NCBI RefSeq assembly: GCF_001698815.1
Contig: NZ_LGSI01000050.1
Span: 186,001 to 250,000, forward strand
Direction of reading: 5' to 3'
DNA: 64,000 nt
Source: Pseudomonas syringae
GTDB taxonomy: Bacteria > Pseudomonadota > Gammaproteobacteria > Pseudomonadales > Pseudomonadaceae
Part shown: piece by piece, positions 8,604 to 16,684 of the stretch
Numbering within the stretch: the stretch's first letter is position 1
How the letters are laid out: each line of letters opens with the position of its first letter
Translations under genes and position numbers: made by a program
Notes under the pieces: model-generated
Database searches by the model: none
The model's input: the letters and a program-made list of their open reading frames with translations, nothing else
Told to the model about the DNA's origin: nothing

Positions 8604-8665
8604 CTTCCCGGATAAATCCGGTCCCACGGGATGACGGTATTGTGGGACCGGATTCATCCGGGAAG
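8604..8665. repeat. Inverted repeat, REP/terminator-like
   Basis: CTTCCCGGATAAATCCGGTC and its inverted partner GACCGGATTCATCCGGGAAG flank a short loop, giving a ~24-bp imperfect stem between convergent genes. The same GGACCGGATTCATCCGGGAA arm recurs at 19178 and 47633, so it is a repeat family. It probably terminates transcription from both sides. Confidence 0.75.
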
Positions 8666-8726
8666 AGGTCAACTCAGGCGAAGCATCTCCAGCGCCTGAT
8701 AGATCCCTTCGGGAATGAATTCCCTC

Positions 8727-10124
8727 CTACGACAATCGCCCCGTAGCGCTTTGCCGACAATCCAGACTCAAGCTCGCGCCACCCAATGAGCTGGTGCCGA
8801 TGTGCAGCGTAAAGCCGTGCAGGTTGACGATGGCCGCGACGATGGACAAGCCCAGGCCGAAGCCGCTTTGCTGATTGCCGTTTTCACTGCGATAGAAGCG
8901 TCGGAATACGGCTTTGCGTTCTGCTTCAGGAATGCCGGGGCCGGAGTCTTCCACGGAGATGCAGGTGCTGCCGCCTTCGGACCGTGCGCCAAGAATCACG
9001 CTGCCGCCCGGTGGTGTGAACTTGATCGAGTTGCTCAGCAGATTGGCCAACGCTTCAAACAGCAGGGCGTGGTCGCCCAGCAATGGCGGCAGGTTGTCGT
9101 CCACCTGTAAATGCAGGCTGACACCGCCTTCTTCTGCCAATGGCAAATAGAAGTCATGCACTTCCTGCAACAGCGCCGTGGGTTCCAGTTCGACGAATGC
9201 CGAGCGTCGTTGATGATCTTCCAGCTCGGAAATTCGCAGCAAGCCACGAAAGCGCGCCATCAGCGTGTCGGCTTCGGCGATGACTTGATCCATTTGCGTG
9301 GCGACCAGGGAGTCTTCTGGCGACTGCTGCTGAATGCGGTACAGCTGGGCACGCAGACGGGTCAACGGCGTGCGCAGGTCGTGGGCGATGTTGTCGCAGA
9401 CGCCCTTGACCTCGTTCATCAGTTTTTCGATACGGTCGAGCATCGCGTTGACAATCACGGCCAGCATGTCCAGTTCGTCGCGACGGCTTGAGACCGGCAA
9501 GCGGCGGGTGAGGTCCCCGGCGACGATGGCCTCGGCGCTGGCCTGAATGCCGCGAATGCGCCGCAACGGGCGACGCCGCAGCAAATGCCAGCCGGCAATG
9601 CCGGGAATAATCGTCAGCGACAAACCCCAGAGCAGGGCATGCAATATCAGTGTGGTGACGGCGAACAGTGAACCGTTGTCGCGCACCAGCACCAGCCAGT
9701 GGCCATCCAGGGTTCGGCTGGCGACGGCATCGCAACTGTCGCGCGGCATGTCGGGGTCATCGGAGTCGACGCAGTTGTTGAGCTCGTGAATCGTGCCGTC
9801 CAGCGGCAGATTGGCCGGGATAGTGCGGATCGGTCCGGCCAATGGTTGCAGTCGCGCGTCGAACAGGCCGTAGGCGTCCACGGCGCGCATGTCGAAGGTC
9901 ATGCTGGTGGCCAGCGCTTCGATCAGCTGTTCGCCCTGGAAGCGGGCGAACAGTTGTTGGCGTTGCATGAGCGAGTGGCGGGCGAGATTGTCGAGATAGC
10001 TGGTAACTTCCCAGTACACCACGCCGATCAGGGTGCAGCTCCAGGCCACGAAGAGAAAACTGTACAGCGCCAGCAAGCGGCTGCTGGATGAACGCCAGCC
10101 GTTAGACGGGTTCAGCAATGACAT
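8727..10124 (-). CDS. Sensor histidine kinase
   Basis: 465-residue membrane kinase. Helix 1 is near residues 17-38 (LLALYSFLFVAWSCTLIGVV), a periplasmic sensor region spans ~40-155 with a Cys pair (NNCVDSDDPDMPRDSCD), and helix 2 lies at ~158-180. HAMP follows, with the HisKA phospho-acceptor in CDNIAHDLRTPLTRLRAQ (~245-262) and an HATPase domain with N box LANLLSNSIKF, G1 VEDSGPGIP and G2 SGFGLGLSIV. The reading frame overlaps the upstream response-regulator gene by 23 bases, so the two form one operon. The two periplasmic cysteines could form a disulfide. The stimulus is unknown. Confidence 0.9.
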   Translation of the reverse strand: MSLLNPSNGWRSSSSRLLALYSFLFVAWSCTLIGVVYWEVTSYLDNLARHSLMQRQQLFARFQGEQLIEALATSMTFDMRAVDAYGLFDARLQPLAGPIRTIPANLPLDGTIHELNNCVDSDDPDMPRDSCDAVASRTLDGHWLVLVRDNGSLFAVTTLILHALLWGLSLTIIPGIAGWHLLRRRPLRRIRGIQASAEAIVAGDLTRRLPVSSRRDELDMLAVIVNAMLDRIEKLMNEVKGVCDNIAHDLRTPLTRLRAQLYRIQQQSPEDSLVATQMDQVIAEADTLMARFRGLLRISELEDHQRRSAFVELEPTALLQEVHDFYLPLAEEGGVSLHLQVDDNLPPLLGDHALLFEALANLLSNSIKFTPPGGSVILGARSEGGSTCISVEDSGPGIPEAERKAVFRRFYRSENGNQQSGFGLGLSIVAAIVNLHGFTLHIGTSSLGGASLSLDCRQSATGRLS

Positions 10125-10785
10125 AGCCCGAGCCTCGCACGGTTCGAATCAGCGGGGTCATGCCGGGTGGATCGAGTTTCTTGCGCAAGCGACCAATGTG
10201 GACGTCGATCAGATTGGTGCCCGGATCGAAGTGATAACCCCAGACTTCTTCGAAGATCATCATCCGGGTGATGATCTGCCCGCTGTTGCGCATCATGAAT
10301 TCCAGCAGCTTGTATTCGGTGGGCAGCAACGTCAGCGGCTGTTTGCCGCGACTGGCTTCGCGTTTGATCAGGTTCAGCTCAAGATCGCCAACCCGCAGCA
10401 GGGTTTCCGAGGCCGCTACCGGATTACGTCTGCGCAGCAGGACTTCAACGCGCGCGGCCATTTCGTCGGAGGCAAAGGGTTTGGCCAGGTAATCATCGCC
10501 ACCGGCACGCAGGCCGCGTACCCGTTCGTCCACATCGGAAAGGGCGCTGATCATCAGGATCGGGGTATAGATGCCTTGAGCGCGCAAGGTGGTGACAATC
10601 GCCAGGCCGTCGACTTCCGGCAGCATGCGATCCAGGGTGATCAGGTCATAATCACCGCTGACCGCCCGCGCCAGGCCTTCGCGGCCGTTGTCGACCCAAT
10701 CCACGTCAAGTCCATGGCTGCTCAGTTCGGCAACGATTTCCTGTGCCGTGACGGCGTCGTCTTCGATGGTCAGAATTCGGGTCAT
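10102..10785 (-). CDS. OmpR-family response regulator
   Basis: 227-residue DNA-binding regulator. The receiver domain (~residues 1-115) shows acidic pocket residues in ILTIEDDAVT, the phospho-acceptor Asp in YDLITLDRMLPE (~52), the switch Thr/Ser in LMISALSD and Lys in YLAKPFAS. The C-terminal winged helix (~130-225) ends VRTVRGSGYVIAEP as in OmpR/PhoB proteins. It is first in the operon with the kinase gene. The neighbouring formate/nitrite-type channel gene lies 94 bases upstream on the same strand, so read-through into the regulator pair is possible. Confidence 0.93.
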   Translation of the reverse strand: MTRILTIEDDAVTAQEIVAELSSHGLDVDWVDNGREGLARAVSGDYDLITLDRMLPEVDGLAIVTTLRAQGIYTPILMISALSDVDERVRGLRAGGDDYLAKPFASDEMAARVEVLLRRRNPVAASETLLRVGDLELNLIKREASRGKQPLTLLPTEYKLLEFMMRNSGQIITRMMIFEEVWGYHFDPGTNLIDVHIGRLRKKLDPPGMTPLIRTVRGSGYVIAEPV

Positions 10786-10879
10786 GTTGCCTGCCTGAAA
10801 GGGTTACGGCCAAAGCCGTATTCTGCCTGCAAAGGCGCGCCGGGTTTCTGAAAAGATTTTCATGTGCAACGGCTCGCTT

Positions 10880-11791
10880 CTAGCTGGCCGCCTGATCCTG
10901 CTCATCCTGCTGCTTCTTGGCCAGGGCGCTGGCTTTGCGGTCGCGTTCCATTTTCGCGGTGGTGTCGTTCTCGCTGCGGATCTGCGCATGGCTGATCAGG
11001 GCGAAGATAAAGCTGCCGCCAATGATGTTACCCACCAGAGTCGGCCCGGCAAATACCAGCCAGAAGTCATGCCAGGACAGCTCGCCGGCGAACACCAGAT
11101 ACCCGGCTTCAGCGGAACCCACCACGATGTGGGTGAAGTCGCCCAGGGCCATCAGGTAGGTGATGAGGATGATGATCCAGATCTTCGCCGACTCCATGGA
11201 AGCAATCATCCACACCATGGTGGCGATCATCCAGCCGGACACGATGCCTTTGGAAAACATGTGCGTGACGTCGTTTTCCATGACCTTGCGGCCGATTTCC
11301 AGAAAGGCTTCGTCGGTCTTGGTATCGAAAATCGGCAAATGCAGCATCACATAGGCAACCAGCAGCGTGCCGCACAGATTGCCCACCAGCACCACGCCCC
11401 ACAATCGCAGCAAGCGCCCGAAATTGGCCAGCGTCGGTTTGCTCATCACCGGCAGAACGGCAGTGATGGTGTTTTCAGTGAACAGTTGCTGACGGGCCAG
11501 AATCACCGCGAGGAACCCGGCGGAATAACCCAGGCTGGCGATCACATGACTGGACTCGACATCCGCCAGCCGGGATTTGAACAAACCCATGGCCATCAGC
11601 GACAGGCCCATGGTCAGGCCCGCAGCCAGTGCCGACCACCAGAGCGCGGCAACGCTGCGCTCCAGTTCGTGATCGCCCTGGATACGGATAGTCTCGTGGA
11701 GTACCGCTGCGCGGGGCGGCTGGTTTTTATCGACTTCGCGTTCTTCTTCAGCGGACAGACCCGGGGTTTTGCCTTCGGTGTGCTCTTGCAT
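10880..11791 (-). CDS. Formate/nitrite transporter family protein (YfdC-like)
   Basis: 303-residue FNT-family channel. Six hydrophobic segments span ~residues 47-270 (for example SALAAGLTMGLSLMAMG, NLCGTLLVAYVML, IWIIILITYLMAL). FNT hallmarks include GFLAVILARQQLFTENT (~95-111) and the re-entrant AGPTLVGNIIGGSFIFAL. Charged N- and C-terminal extensions (EEEREVDKNQ; a Lys/Asp/Gln-rich tail) are longer than in FocA/NirC and fit the YfdC branch. Transport of a small monovalent anion is expected; the actual ion is unknown. It lies upstream of, and on the same strand as, the two-component genes. Confidence 0.85.
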   Translation of the reverse strand: MQEHTEGKTPGLSAEEEREVDKNQPPRAAVLHETIRIQGDHELERSVAALWWSALAAGLTMGLSLMAMGLFKSRLADVESSHVIASLGYSAGFLAVILARQQLFTENTITAVLPVMSKPTLANFGRLLRLWGVVLVGNLCGTLLVAYVMLHLPIFDTKTDEAFLEIGRKVMENDVTHMFSKGIVSGWMIATMVWMIASMESAKIWIIILITYLMALGDFTHIVVGSAEAGYLVFAGELSWHDFWLVFAGPTLVGNIIGGSFIFALISHAQIRSENDTTAKMERDRKASALAKKQQDEQDQAAS

Positions 11792-11934
11792 ACGACTTCC
11801 TTGCTACTGATGGGGGCTCAGACAGATGAGGGCTGAGACAGATGAATGCTGCAGCCGGGCTGCTGGTTAAGACACAATTCACCGCCCATCGTTCGACCCT
11901 GAACGATGCCCAATCCATAAAAAGGAGAACTGTT

Positions 11935-12414
11935 TTGACCCTCGAAATCCGCGAAGCGACCCGGGCCGATGCCAAGGTCATTCTGGGCTTTATCACTGAG
12001 CTGGCGATTTACGAAAAAGCCGAGCACGAAGTGCTGACCAGCGTGGCGGAGATCGAGCGCAGTCTGTTCGACGAGCCATCCCCGGCCAAGGCGTTGATCT
12101 GCCTGCTGGACGATGAACCCATCGGCTTTGCTGTGTATTTCCTCAGTTACTCCACCTGGCTGGGCCGCAAGGGGCTGTATCTGGAGGATCTGTTTGTCTC
12201 CGCGCAGCATCGCGGCGTCGGTGCGGGCAAGGCGTTGTTGCGGCGTCTGGCCAGAATCGCTTACGACAGCGGCTGCGGGCGCTTCGAATGGAGCGTGCTG
12301 GACTGGAACCAGCCAGCCATCGACTTCTATAAATCCATCGGCGCACAGCCGCAGGACGAATGGGTGCGCTATCGCCTTGAAGGCGAGACGTTGAAGCGTT
12401 TTGCGTTGGGTTGA
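11935..12414 (+). CDS. GNAT-family N-acetyltransferase
   Basis: 159-residue acetyltransferase. The start is a TTG at 11935 with AGGAG seven bases upstream; the upstream in-frame extension to 11842 lacks conservation signs. The acetyl-CoA binding motif A is LEDLFVSAQHRGVGAGKALLRRLAR (residues ~82-106, R/QxxGxG/A). Motif B follows in FEWSVLDWNQPAIDFYKSIGA, a pattern shared with the SAT-type diamine/thialysine acetyltransferase group. The substrate is therefore perhaps a small amine, but this is only a family-level hint. It is divergent from the FNT gene. Confidence 0.88.
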   Translation: MTLEIREATRADAKVILGFITELAIYEKAEHEVLTSVAEIERSLFDEPSPAKALICLLDDEPIGFAVYFLSYSTWLGRKGLYLEDLFVSAQHRGVGAGKALLRRLARIAYDSGCGRFEWSVLDWNQPAIDFYKSIGAQPQDEWVRYRLEGETLKRFALG

Positions 12415-12429
12415 GTTGCAACACGGCCG

Positions 12430-12517
12430 GTTGGAGCGAGGCTTGCCCGCGAATCAGGCGCCTCGTTGGGTCAGATTTACCGCGTTATCGTTCTTCGCGG
12501 GCAAGCCTCGCTCCAAC
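12430..12517. repeat. REP doublet
   Basis: Two inverted arms, GTTGGAGCGAGGCTTGCCCG and its complement CGGGCAAGCCTCGCTCCAAC, separated by ~40 bases, between convergent genes. This is the dominant REP family of the window. Confidence 0.85.
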
Positions 12518-12527
12518 GAGGTATTCG

Positions 12528-13166
12528 TTAATTCAGCAATTGACTGCTATCAATCCGCGTCACACCCGCCGCGAGCATGTCCTGCCAGGCTTTGTCGAGA
12601 GAACCATTCATATCGATGGCGCGGCAGGCATCTTCAATCACCACCGTGGTAAAGCCCGCGGCCCGTGCGTCCAGCGCCGACCACGCCACGCAAAAATCCA
12701 GGGCCAGGCCGACCACGAAGACCGTCTGCACGCCGCGTTCCTTCAAGTAACTTGCCAGACCTGTCGGTGTGCTGCGGTCGGCTTCGAGGAAGGCTGAATA
12801 GCTGTCGATATGCGGGTTGCAGCCCTTGCGCAGGATCAATTGCGCGTGAGGCAGATCGAGATTCGCGTGCAATTGCGCGCCATGATTGCCCTGCACGCAA
12901 TGGTCCGGCCACAGGGTTTGCGGGCCGTAGGGCAGGGTGGTGGTTTCGAAAGGCAATCGGCCGGGGTGGCTGGAAGCGAATGAAATGTGCCCGACAGGGT
13001 GCCAGTCCTGAGTGATAACCACGCCGCTGAATTGCTCGCCGAGTCGATTGATCTGCGGCACCAGCGCATCGCCATCGGCAACCGCCAGCGCGCCGCCGGG
13101 CATGAAGTCATATTGCATGTCGATGACCAGCAGGACACTGTTGAGGTCGAATCGAGGCTGGGTCAT
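12528..13166 (-). CDS. pncA: Nicotinamidase
   Basis: 212-residue isochorismatase-fold amidase converting nicotinamide to nicotinic acid in NAD recycling. The catalytic triad is visible: Asp in SVLLVIDMQYDFMPGG (~residue 16), Lys in LILRKGCNPHIDSYSAF (~115) and the nucleophile Cys in VVGLALDFCVAWSALDA (~160). The metal ligands Asp and two His are in TQDWHPVGHISF. The start is the ATG at 13166, with AAGGAGCT seven bases upstream; an in-frame extension to 13238 looks non-coding. Length and motifs agree with bacterial PncA. Confidence 0.92.
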   Translation of the reverse strand: MTQPRFDLNSVLLVIDMQYDFMPGGALAVADGDALVPQINRLGEQFSGVVITQDWHPVGHISFASSHPGRLPFETTTLPYGPQTLWPDHCVQGNHGAQLHANLDLPHAQLILRKGCNPHIDSYSAFLEADRSTPTGLASYLKERGVQTVFVVGLALDFCVAWSALDARAAGFTTVVIEDACRAIDMNGSLDKAWQDMLAAGVTRIDSSQLLN

Positions 13167-13245
13167 GGTGAAGCTCCTTGGTCGCAATTTGAGAGATTCA
13201 GACGTCCGTGGCGGCAAAAACATTTTGGTAAAGGTCATGACCTTT

Positions 13246-13302
13246 TCGGGGACAAGTCCCCTCCTACAGTGGAGGCCGTTGTAGGAGGGGATTTATCCCC
13301 GA
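13246..13302. repeat. Short inverted repeat, terminator-like
   Basis: TCGGGGACAAGTCCCCTCCT and its partner GTAGGAGGGGATTTATCCCC form an imperfect hairpin just after the hydroxyacid dehydrogenase gene and upstream of pncA. It is the same unit as at 4295. Confidence 0.7.
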
Positions 13303-13307
13303 ATGTA

Positions 13308-14273
13308 TCAGGCAAACACCCGAATCGGCTCCCCGGCATCCCAGGCCTGGATATCCTCGATCATCTGGCTGAAGAACGTACGGTAGTTATTCTCGGTGAC
13401 ATAGCCGATATGCGGCGTGGCGAGCACATTATCCAGGGTGCGGAACGGGTGCTCGGCGGGCAGCGGTTCGATAGCGAACACATCCAGCGCGGCGCCGGCG
13501 ATGCGGCGTTGTTGCAGGGTTTCAATCAATGCAGCCTCGTCGACAATCGGCCCGCGCGCCGTGTTGATCAGGTAGGCGCTGGGCTTCATCCAGCTCAAGG
13601 CCTGCGCATCCACCAGCCCGCGACTGCGATCGCTGAGGACCAGATGCACCGAAAGCACGTCGGACTGTTCGAACAATTGCTGCTTGCTGACATAGGTGAC
13701 GCCGGATTCGGCAGCCGCTTCGGCCGTGAGGTTTTCGCTCCAGGCAATCACCTTCATGCCGAACGCCTGGCCGTAGCGGGCGATCCACTTGCCGATGCTG
13801 CCCAGGCCGAGGATGCCCAGCGTCTTGCCATGCAGATCGCTGCCCAGGCCGACTTGCCATTGGCCGCTGCGCAGAGCATTGGCTTCCTCCACCAGATTGC
13901 GGGTGATGCCCATGATCAACGCCCAGGTCAGTTCCGGCGCGGCGTGCTTGTAACTGTCGGTGCCGCACACCTGAATACCGAGTTTGCCCGCGGCTTTCAC
14001 ATCAATCGCAGCGTTGCGCATACCGCCGGTGACCAGCAATTTCAGGTGCGGCAGCTGGCTGAGCAGGGCTTCATCGAAGGTGCTGCGTTCGCGCATCACG
14101 CAAATGACATCGAATGCCTGCAGGCGCGCGGCCATGCTGTCGGTGTCGGTCGGGAATTCGTGGAGGAAGGTGACTTCGCCAATGCTGTTCAATACCGACC
14201 AGTCCACGACGTCGCTGGCCACCGACTGCCAGTCATCGAGCACCGCAATTCTCGTAGGAGAACGTTGAGTCAT
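13308..14273 (-). CDS. D-2-hydroxyacid dehydrogenase family protein
   Basis: 321-residue NAD(P)-dependent oxidoreductase of the D-isomer-specific 2-hydroxyacid dehydrogenase family (phosphoglycerate dehydrogenase/hydroxypyruvate reductase relatives). The Rossmann motif is GILGLGSIGKWIARYG (~residues 148-163). The catalytic Arg is in LINTARGPIVDEAAL (~237), Glu in FAIEPLPAEHPF (~266) and His in ATPHIGYVTENN (~286). It is a single-gene unit upstream of pncA, separated by the hairpin at 13246. The natural hydroxyacid cannot be inferred. Confidence 0.88.
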   Translation of the reverse strand: MTQRSPTRIAVLDDWQSVASDVVDWSVLNSIGEVTFLHEFPTDTDSMAARLQAFDVICVMRERSTFDEALLSQLPHLKLLVTGGMRNAAIDVKAAGKLGIQVCGTDSYKHAAPELTWALIMGITRNLVEEANALRSGQWQVGLGSDLHGKTLGILGLGSIGKWIARYGQAFGMKVIAWSENLTAEAAAESGVTYVSKQQLFEQSDVLSVHLVLSDRSRGLVDAQALSWMKPSAYLINTARGPIVDEAALIETLQQRRIAGAALDVFAIEPLPAEHPFRTLDNVLATPHIGYVTENNYRTFFSQMIEDIQAWDAGEPIRVFA

Positions 14274-14379
14274 TTGGAGATCGCCTCGCTAAAGCAAAGG
14301 AAAGGTTTTTAGGATTGTGCGCTTACCTTACCGCCTGGTCAGCCCGGTGTGAAACAGGATTTGGAGTCAGTGCTGCACC

Positions 14380-15033
14380 TCAGTCAAACAGTCCCGCCGC
14401 GATGTTGATGGAAAACCCGAGGATCGCGGTATTGAACACAAAGCCGATCAGGCATTGAGCCAGGACGGTCTTGCGCAGCCCTTGGGTGGCTACGCCGACA
14501 TCGGAGGTCTGCACGGCAACGCTGAGGGTGAAGGAGAAATACAGGAAGTCCCAGTAGTCAGGATGCAGTTCGCCGTCGGCGAAACGCAGCGCCGGTTCCT
14601 TGCCTTTCCAGGTGTAGAACAGCCGCGCGTAATGCAGGCTGAAAATGACCCCGGTGACCAGCCATGAACCGACGATGGTGAAACCGGTGAAGGCGTAATG
14701 CATGGCTCGGGCGTCGGTGGTCATTTCCTTGCTGCCGGCCAGCTCCAGGGTAATCGCCGCGAGGCTGGCCAAGGCGGCAATGCATACGGTAAACAGCACC
14801 TGGCGGGCGTTTTCGTCCTCGATCAGGGAAATGCGTTCGACGTCTTCGGCATTGGTTCGGAAGGTGCGCAGCATGATCAGCCCCAGATAAATCCACACAC
14901 CGACGTTCCATGCAATCAGGCATTTGGTGGTCAGGGAAATATCCGGCGTGAGGATTGCCGATGCGAAACCGCTGATCAGGCCAAGGCCTGCGGCGATGCT
15001 CAGACGGGGGTGGGTGTGAGCGATATGGGACAT
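14380..15033 (-). CDS. DUF1345 integral membrane protein
   Basis: 217-residue polytopic protein with about five helices (ISGFASAILT; CLIAWNVGVWIYLGLIML; VCIAALASLAAITLEL; FTIVGSWLVTGVIFSLHYA; CLIGFVFNTAILGFSINI). The YWDFLYFSFTLSVAVQTSDV segment (~residues 160-179) is a hallmark of DUF1345, a family of unknown function related to two-pore ion-channel-like proteins. The start is the ATG at 15033 (MSHIAHTH); a longer frame to 15261 runs through a REP element and is rejected. It appears to be a single-gene unit. Confidence 0.82.
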   Translation of the reverse strand: MSHIAHTHPRLSIAAGLGLISGFASAILTPDISLTTKCLIAWNVGVWIYLGLIMLRTFRTNAEDVERISLIEDENARQVLFTVCIAALASLAAITLELAGSKEMTTDARAMHYAFTGFTIVGSWLVTGVIFSLHYARLFYTWKGKEPALRFADGELHPDYWDFLYFSFTLSVAVQTSDVGVATQGLRKTVLAQCLIGFVFNTAILGFSINIAAGLFD

Positions 15034-15185
15034 GGCGGGGCATCGAGACGGAAGGTTCGCAAACCTTAGCACGGCCTTTGCGCAGGTAGAAAAAACGGCG
15101 CGCAAGGGGGTTGCGCGCCGCGTGCCAGCTTGGCAAATCCATGATGAATGGGGCGCGCCGGTATCGCGCGGCAAACATCCGTCCC

Positions 15186-15275
15186 CGTAGGAGCGAGGCT
15201 TGCCCGCGAAGAACGATAACTCGGCGGGTCTGGTCCACCGAGGCGCCTGATTCGCGGGCAAGCCTCGCTCCTACG
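15186..15275. repeat. REP doublet
   Basis: CGTAGGAGCGAGGCTTGCCC and GGGCAAGCCTCGCTCCTACG arms face each other across ~40 bases. It lies between the DUF1345 start and the gudD stop, where it probably marks the 3' end of the gud transcript. Confidence 0.85.
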
Positions 15276-15301
15276 GAACGGGGTGGGGCTTGTTTATGGA
15301 A

Positions 15302-16654
15302 TCAACGCACCAGACACGGCTGTTTGTTGTTGAATTTCCAGTCCGGAATCAGGAATTGCATGGCCACGCTGTCGTCTCGTGCGCCGAGGCCCATGCCTTT
15401 ATAGAGTTCGTGGGCCTTGTGCACCTGATCCATGTCCAGTTCGACGCCCAGGCCGGGTTTTTTCGGCACCTGCACACAGCCGCCGACGATCTGCAACGGC
15501 GCTTTGGTCAGGCGCTGGCCGTCCTGCCAGATCCAGTGGGTGTCGATAGCCGTGATATTGCCCGGTGCCGCTGCCGCCACGTGGGTGAACATCGCCAGGG
15601 AAATATCGAAGTGATTGTTGGAATGCGAGCCCCAGGTCAGGCCCCATTCGTTGCACATCTGCGCGACACGTACCGAACCCTGCATGGTCCAGAAGTGCGG
15701 ATCGGCCAGCGGAATATCCACCGATTGCAACTGAATCGCATGACCCATTTCTCGCCAGTCGGTGGCGATCATGTTGGTCGCAGTCTTCAGGCCCGTGGCC
15801 CGGCGGAATTCAGCCATGACTTCACGACCCGAATAGCCGTTTTCCGCACCGCATGGGTCTTCGGCATAAGCCAGCACGTGGTGCTGATCCCGGCACAGGC
15901 GAATCGCTTCTTTCAGCGACCATGCGCCATTCGGATCAAGCGTGATGCGCGCCTCGGGGAAACGTTCGGCCAATGCCGTTACGGCCTGGATTTCATCGTC
16001 GCCACTGAGCACGCCGCCTTTGAGTTTGAAGTCCTGGAAGCCATAGCGCTGATGGGCGGCTTCGGCCAGGCGCACCACGGCGTCGGCGGTCAGGGCTTTT
16101 TCGTGACGCAGGCGGAACCAGTCGTTGTCGGCATCCGGCTCGCCGCGATAGGCCAGATCCGTCTGGTTGCGATCGCCGACGTAGAACAGATAACCGAGCA
16201 TTTTCACTTCGTCGCGCTGCTGACCTTCGCCCAGCAAGGCGGCGACCGGCACGTCCAGATATTGGCCGAGCAGGTCGAGCAGGGCGGCTTCGATTCCGGT
16301 TACCGCGTGAATGGTCACCCGCAGATCGAAAGTCTGCTGGCCGCGTCCGCCGGAATCGCGCTCGGCGAATGCCTGGCGTACAGAGTTGAGGATCTTCTGA
16401 TAGGTGCCGATGGCGCTGCCGACCACCAATTGCCGAGCGTCTTCCAGGGTCTGGCGAATGCGTTCGCCGCCGGGCACTTCGCCGACACCGGTGTGCCCGG
16501 CGTTGTCCTTGAGAATCACGATATTGCGGGTGAAAAACGGTCCGTGGGCGCCGCTCAGATTGAGCAACATGTCATCGTGACCGGCCACTGGAACCACTTG
16601 CATGCTGGTGATGACAGGCGCTTTGTTGACGGTCTGGTTGTTCAACGTATTCAT
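15302..16654 (-). CDS. gudD: Glucarate dehydratase
   Basis: 450-residue enolase-superfamily enzyme dehydrating D-glucarate (and L-idarate) to 5-keto-4-deoxyglucarate. All key residues are visible: Lys pair in FKLKGG (~206-208), metal ligands in TLDPNGAW (Asp), YAEDPCG (Glu) and TATNMIAT (Asn), then ADPHFWTMQGS and the catalytic His in WGSHSNNHFDI (~340). Length matches the E. coli enzyme. It is preceded by Shine-Dalgarno AAGGA and lies 30 bases after the transporter gene on the same strand, so uptake and first step form one operon. The next enzymes of the Pseudomonas pathway (5-keto-4-deoxyglucarate dehydratase, ketoglutarate semialdehyde dehydrogenase) are not in the window. Confidence 0.95.
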   Translation of the reverse strand: MNTLNNQTVNKAPVITSMQVVPVAGHDDMLLNLSGAHGPFFTRNIVILKDNAGHTGVGEVPGGERIRQTLEDARQLVVGSAIGTYQKILNSVRQAFAERDSGGRGQQTFDLRVTIHAVTGIEAALLDLLGQYLDVPVAALLGEGQQRDEVKMLGYLFYVGDRNQTDLAYRGEPDADNDWFRLRHEKALTADAVVRLAEAAHQRYGFQDFKLKGGVLSGDDEIQAVTALAERFPEARITLDPNGAWSLKEAIRLCRDQHHVLAYAEDPCGAENGYSGREVMAEFRRATGLKTATNMIATDWREMGHAIQLQSVDIPLADPHFWTMQGSVRVAQMCNEWGLTWGSHSNNHFDISLAMFTHVAAAAPGNITAIDTHWIWQDGQRLTKAPLQIVGGCVQVPKKPGLGVELDMDQVHKAHELYKGMGLGARDDSVAMQFLIPDWKFNNKQPCLVR

Positions 16655-16684
16655 GTTTGAGTCCTTAAAAGTCGTGGCGCACGA

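Noticed and set aside
12987..14312. Long open frame (441 codons) on the + strand
   Set aside because: It lies opposite the D-2-hydroxyacid dehydrogenase and pncA genes, which have full catalytic motifs; its composition (His/Gln/Asp-rich, no domain) is that of an antisense shadow in high-GC DNA.
15290..16660. 456-codon + strand frame opposite gudD
   Set aside because: Exact antisense of a complete glucarate dehydratase with all active-site residues; no recognisable motif of its own.
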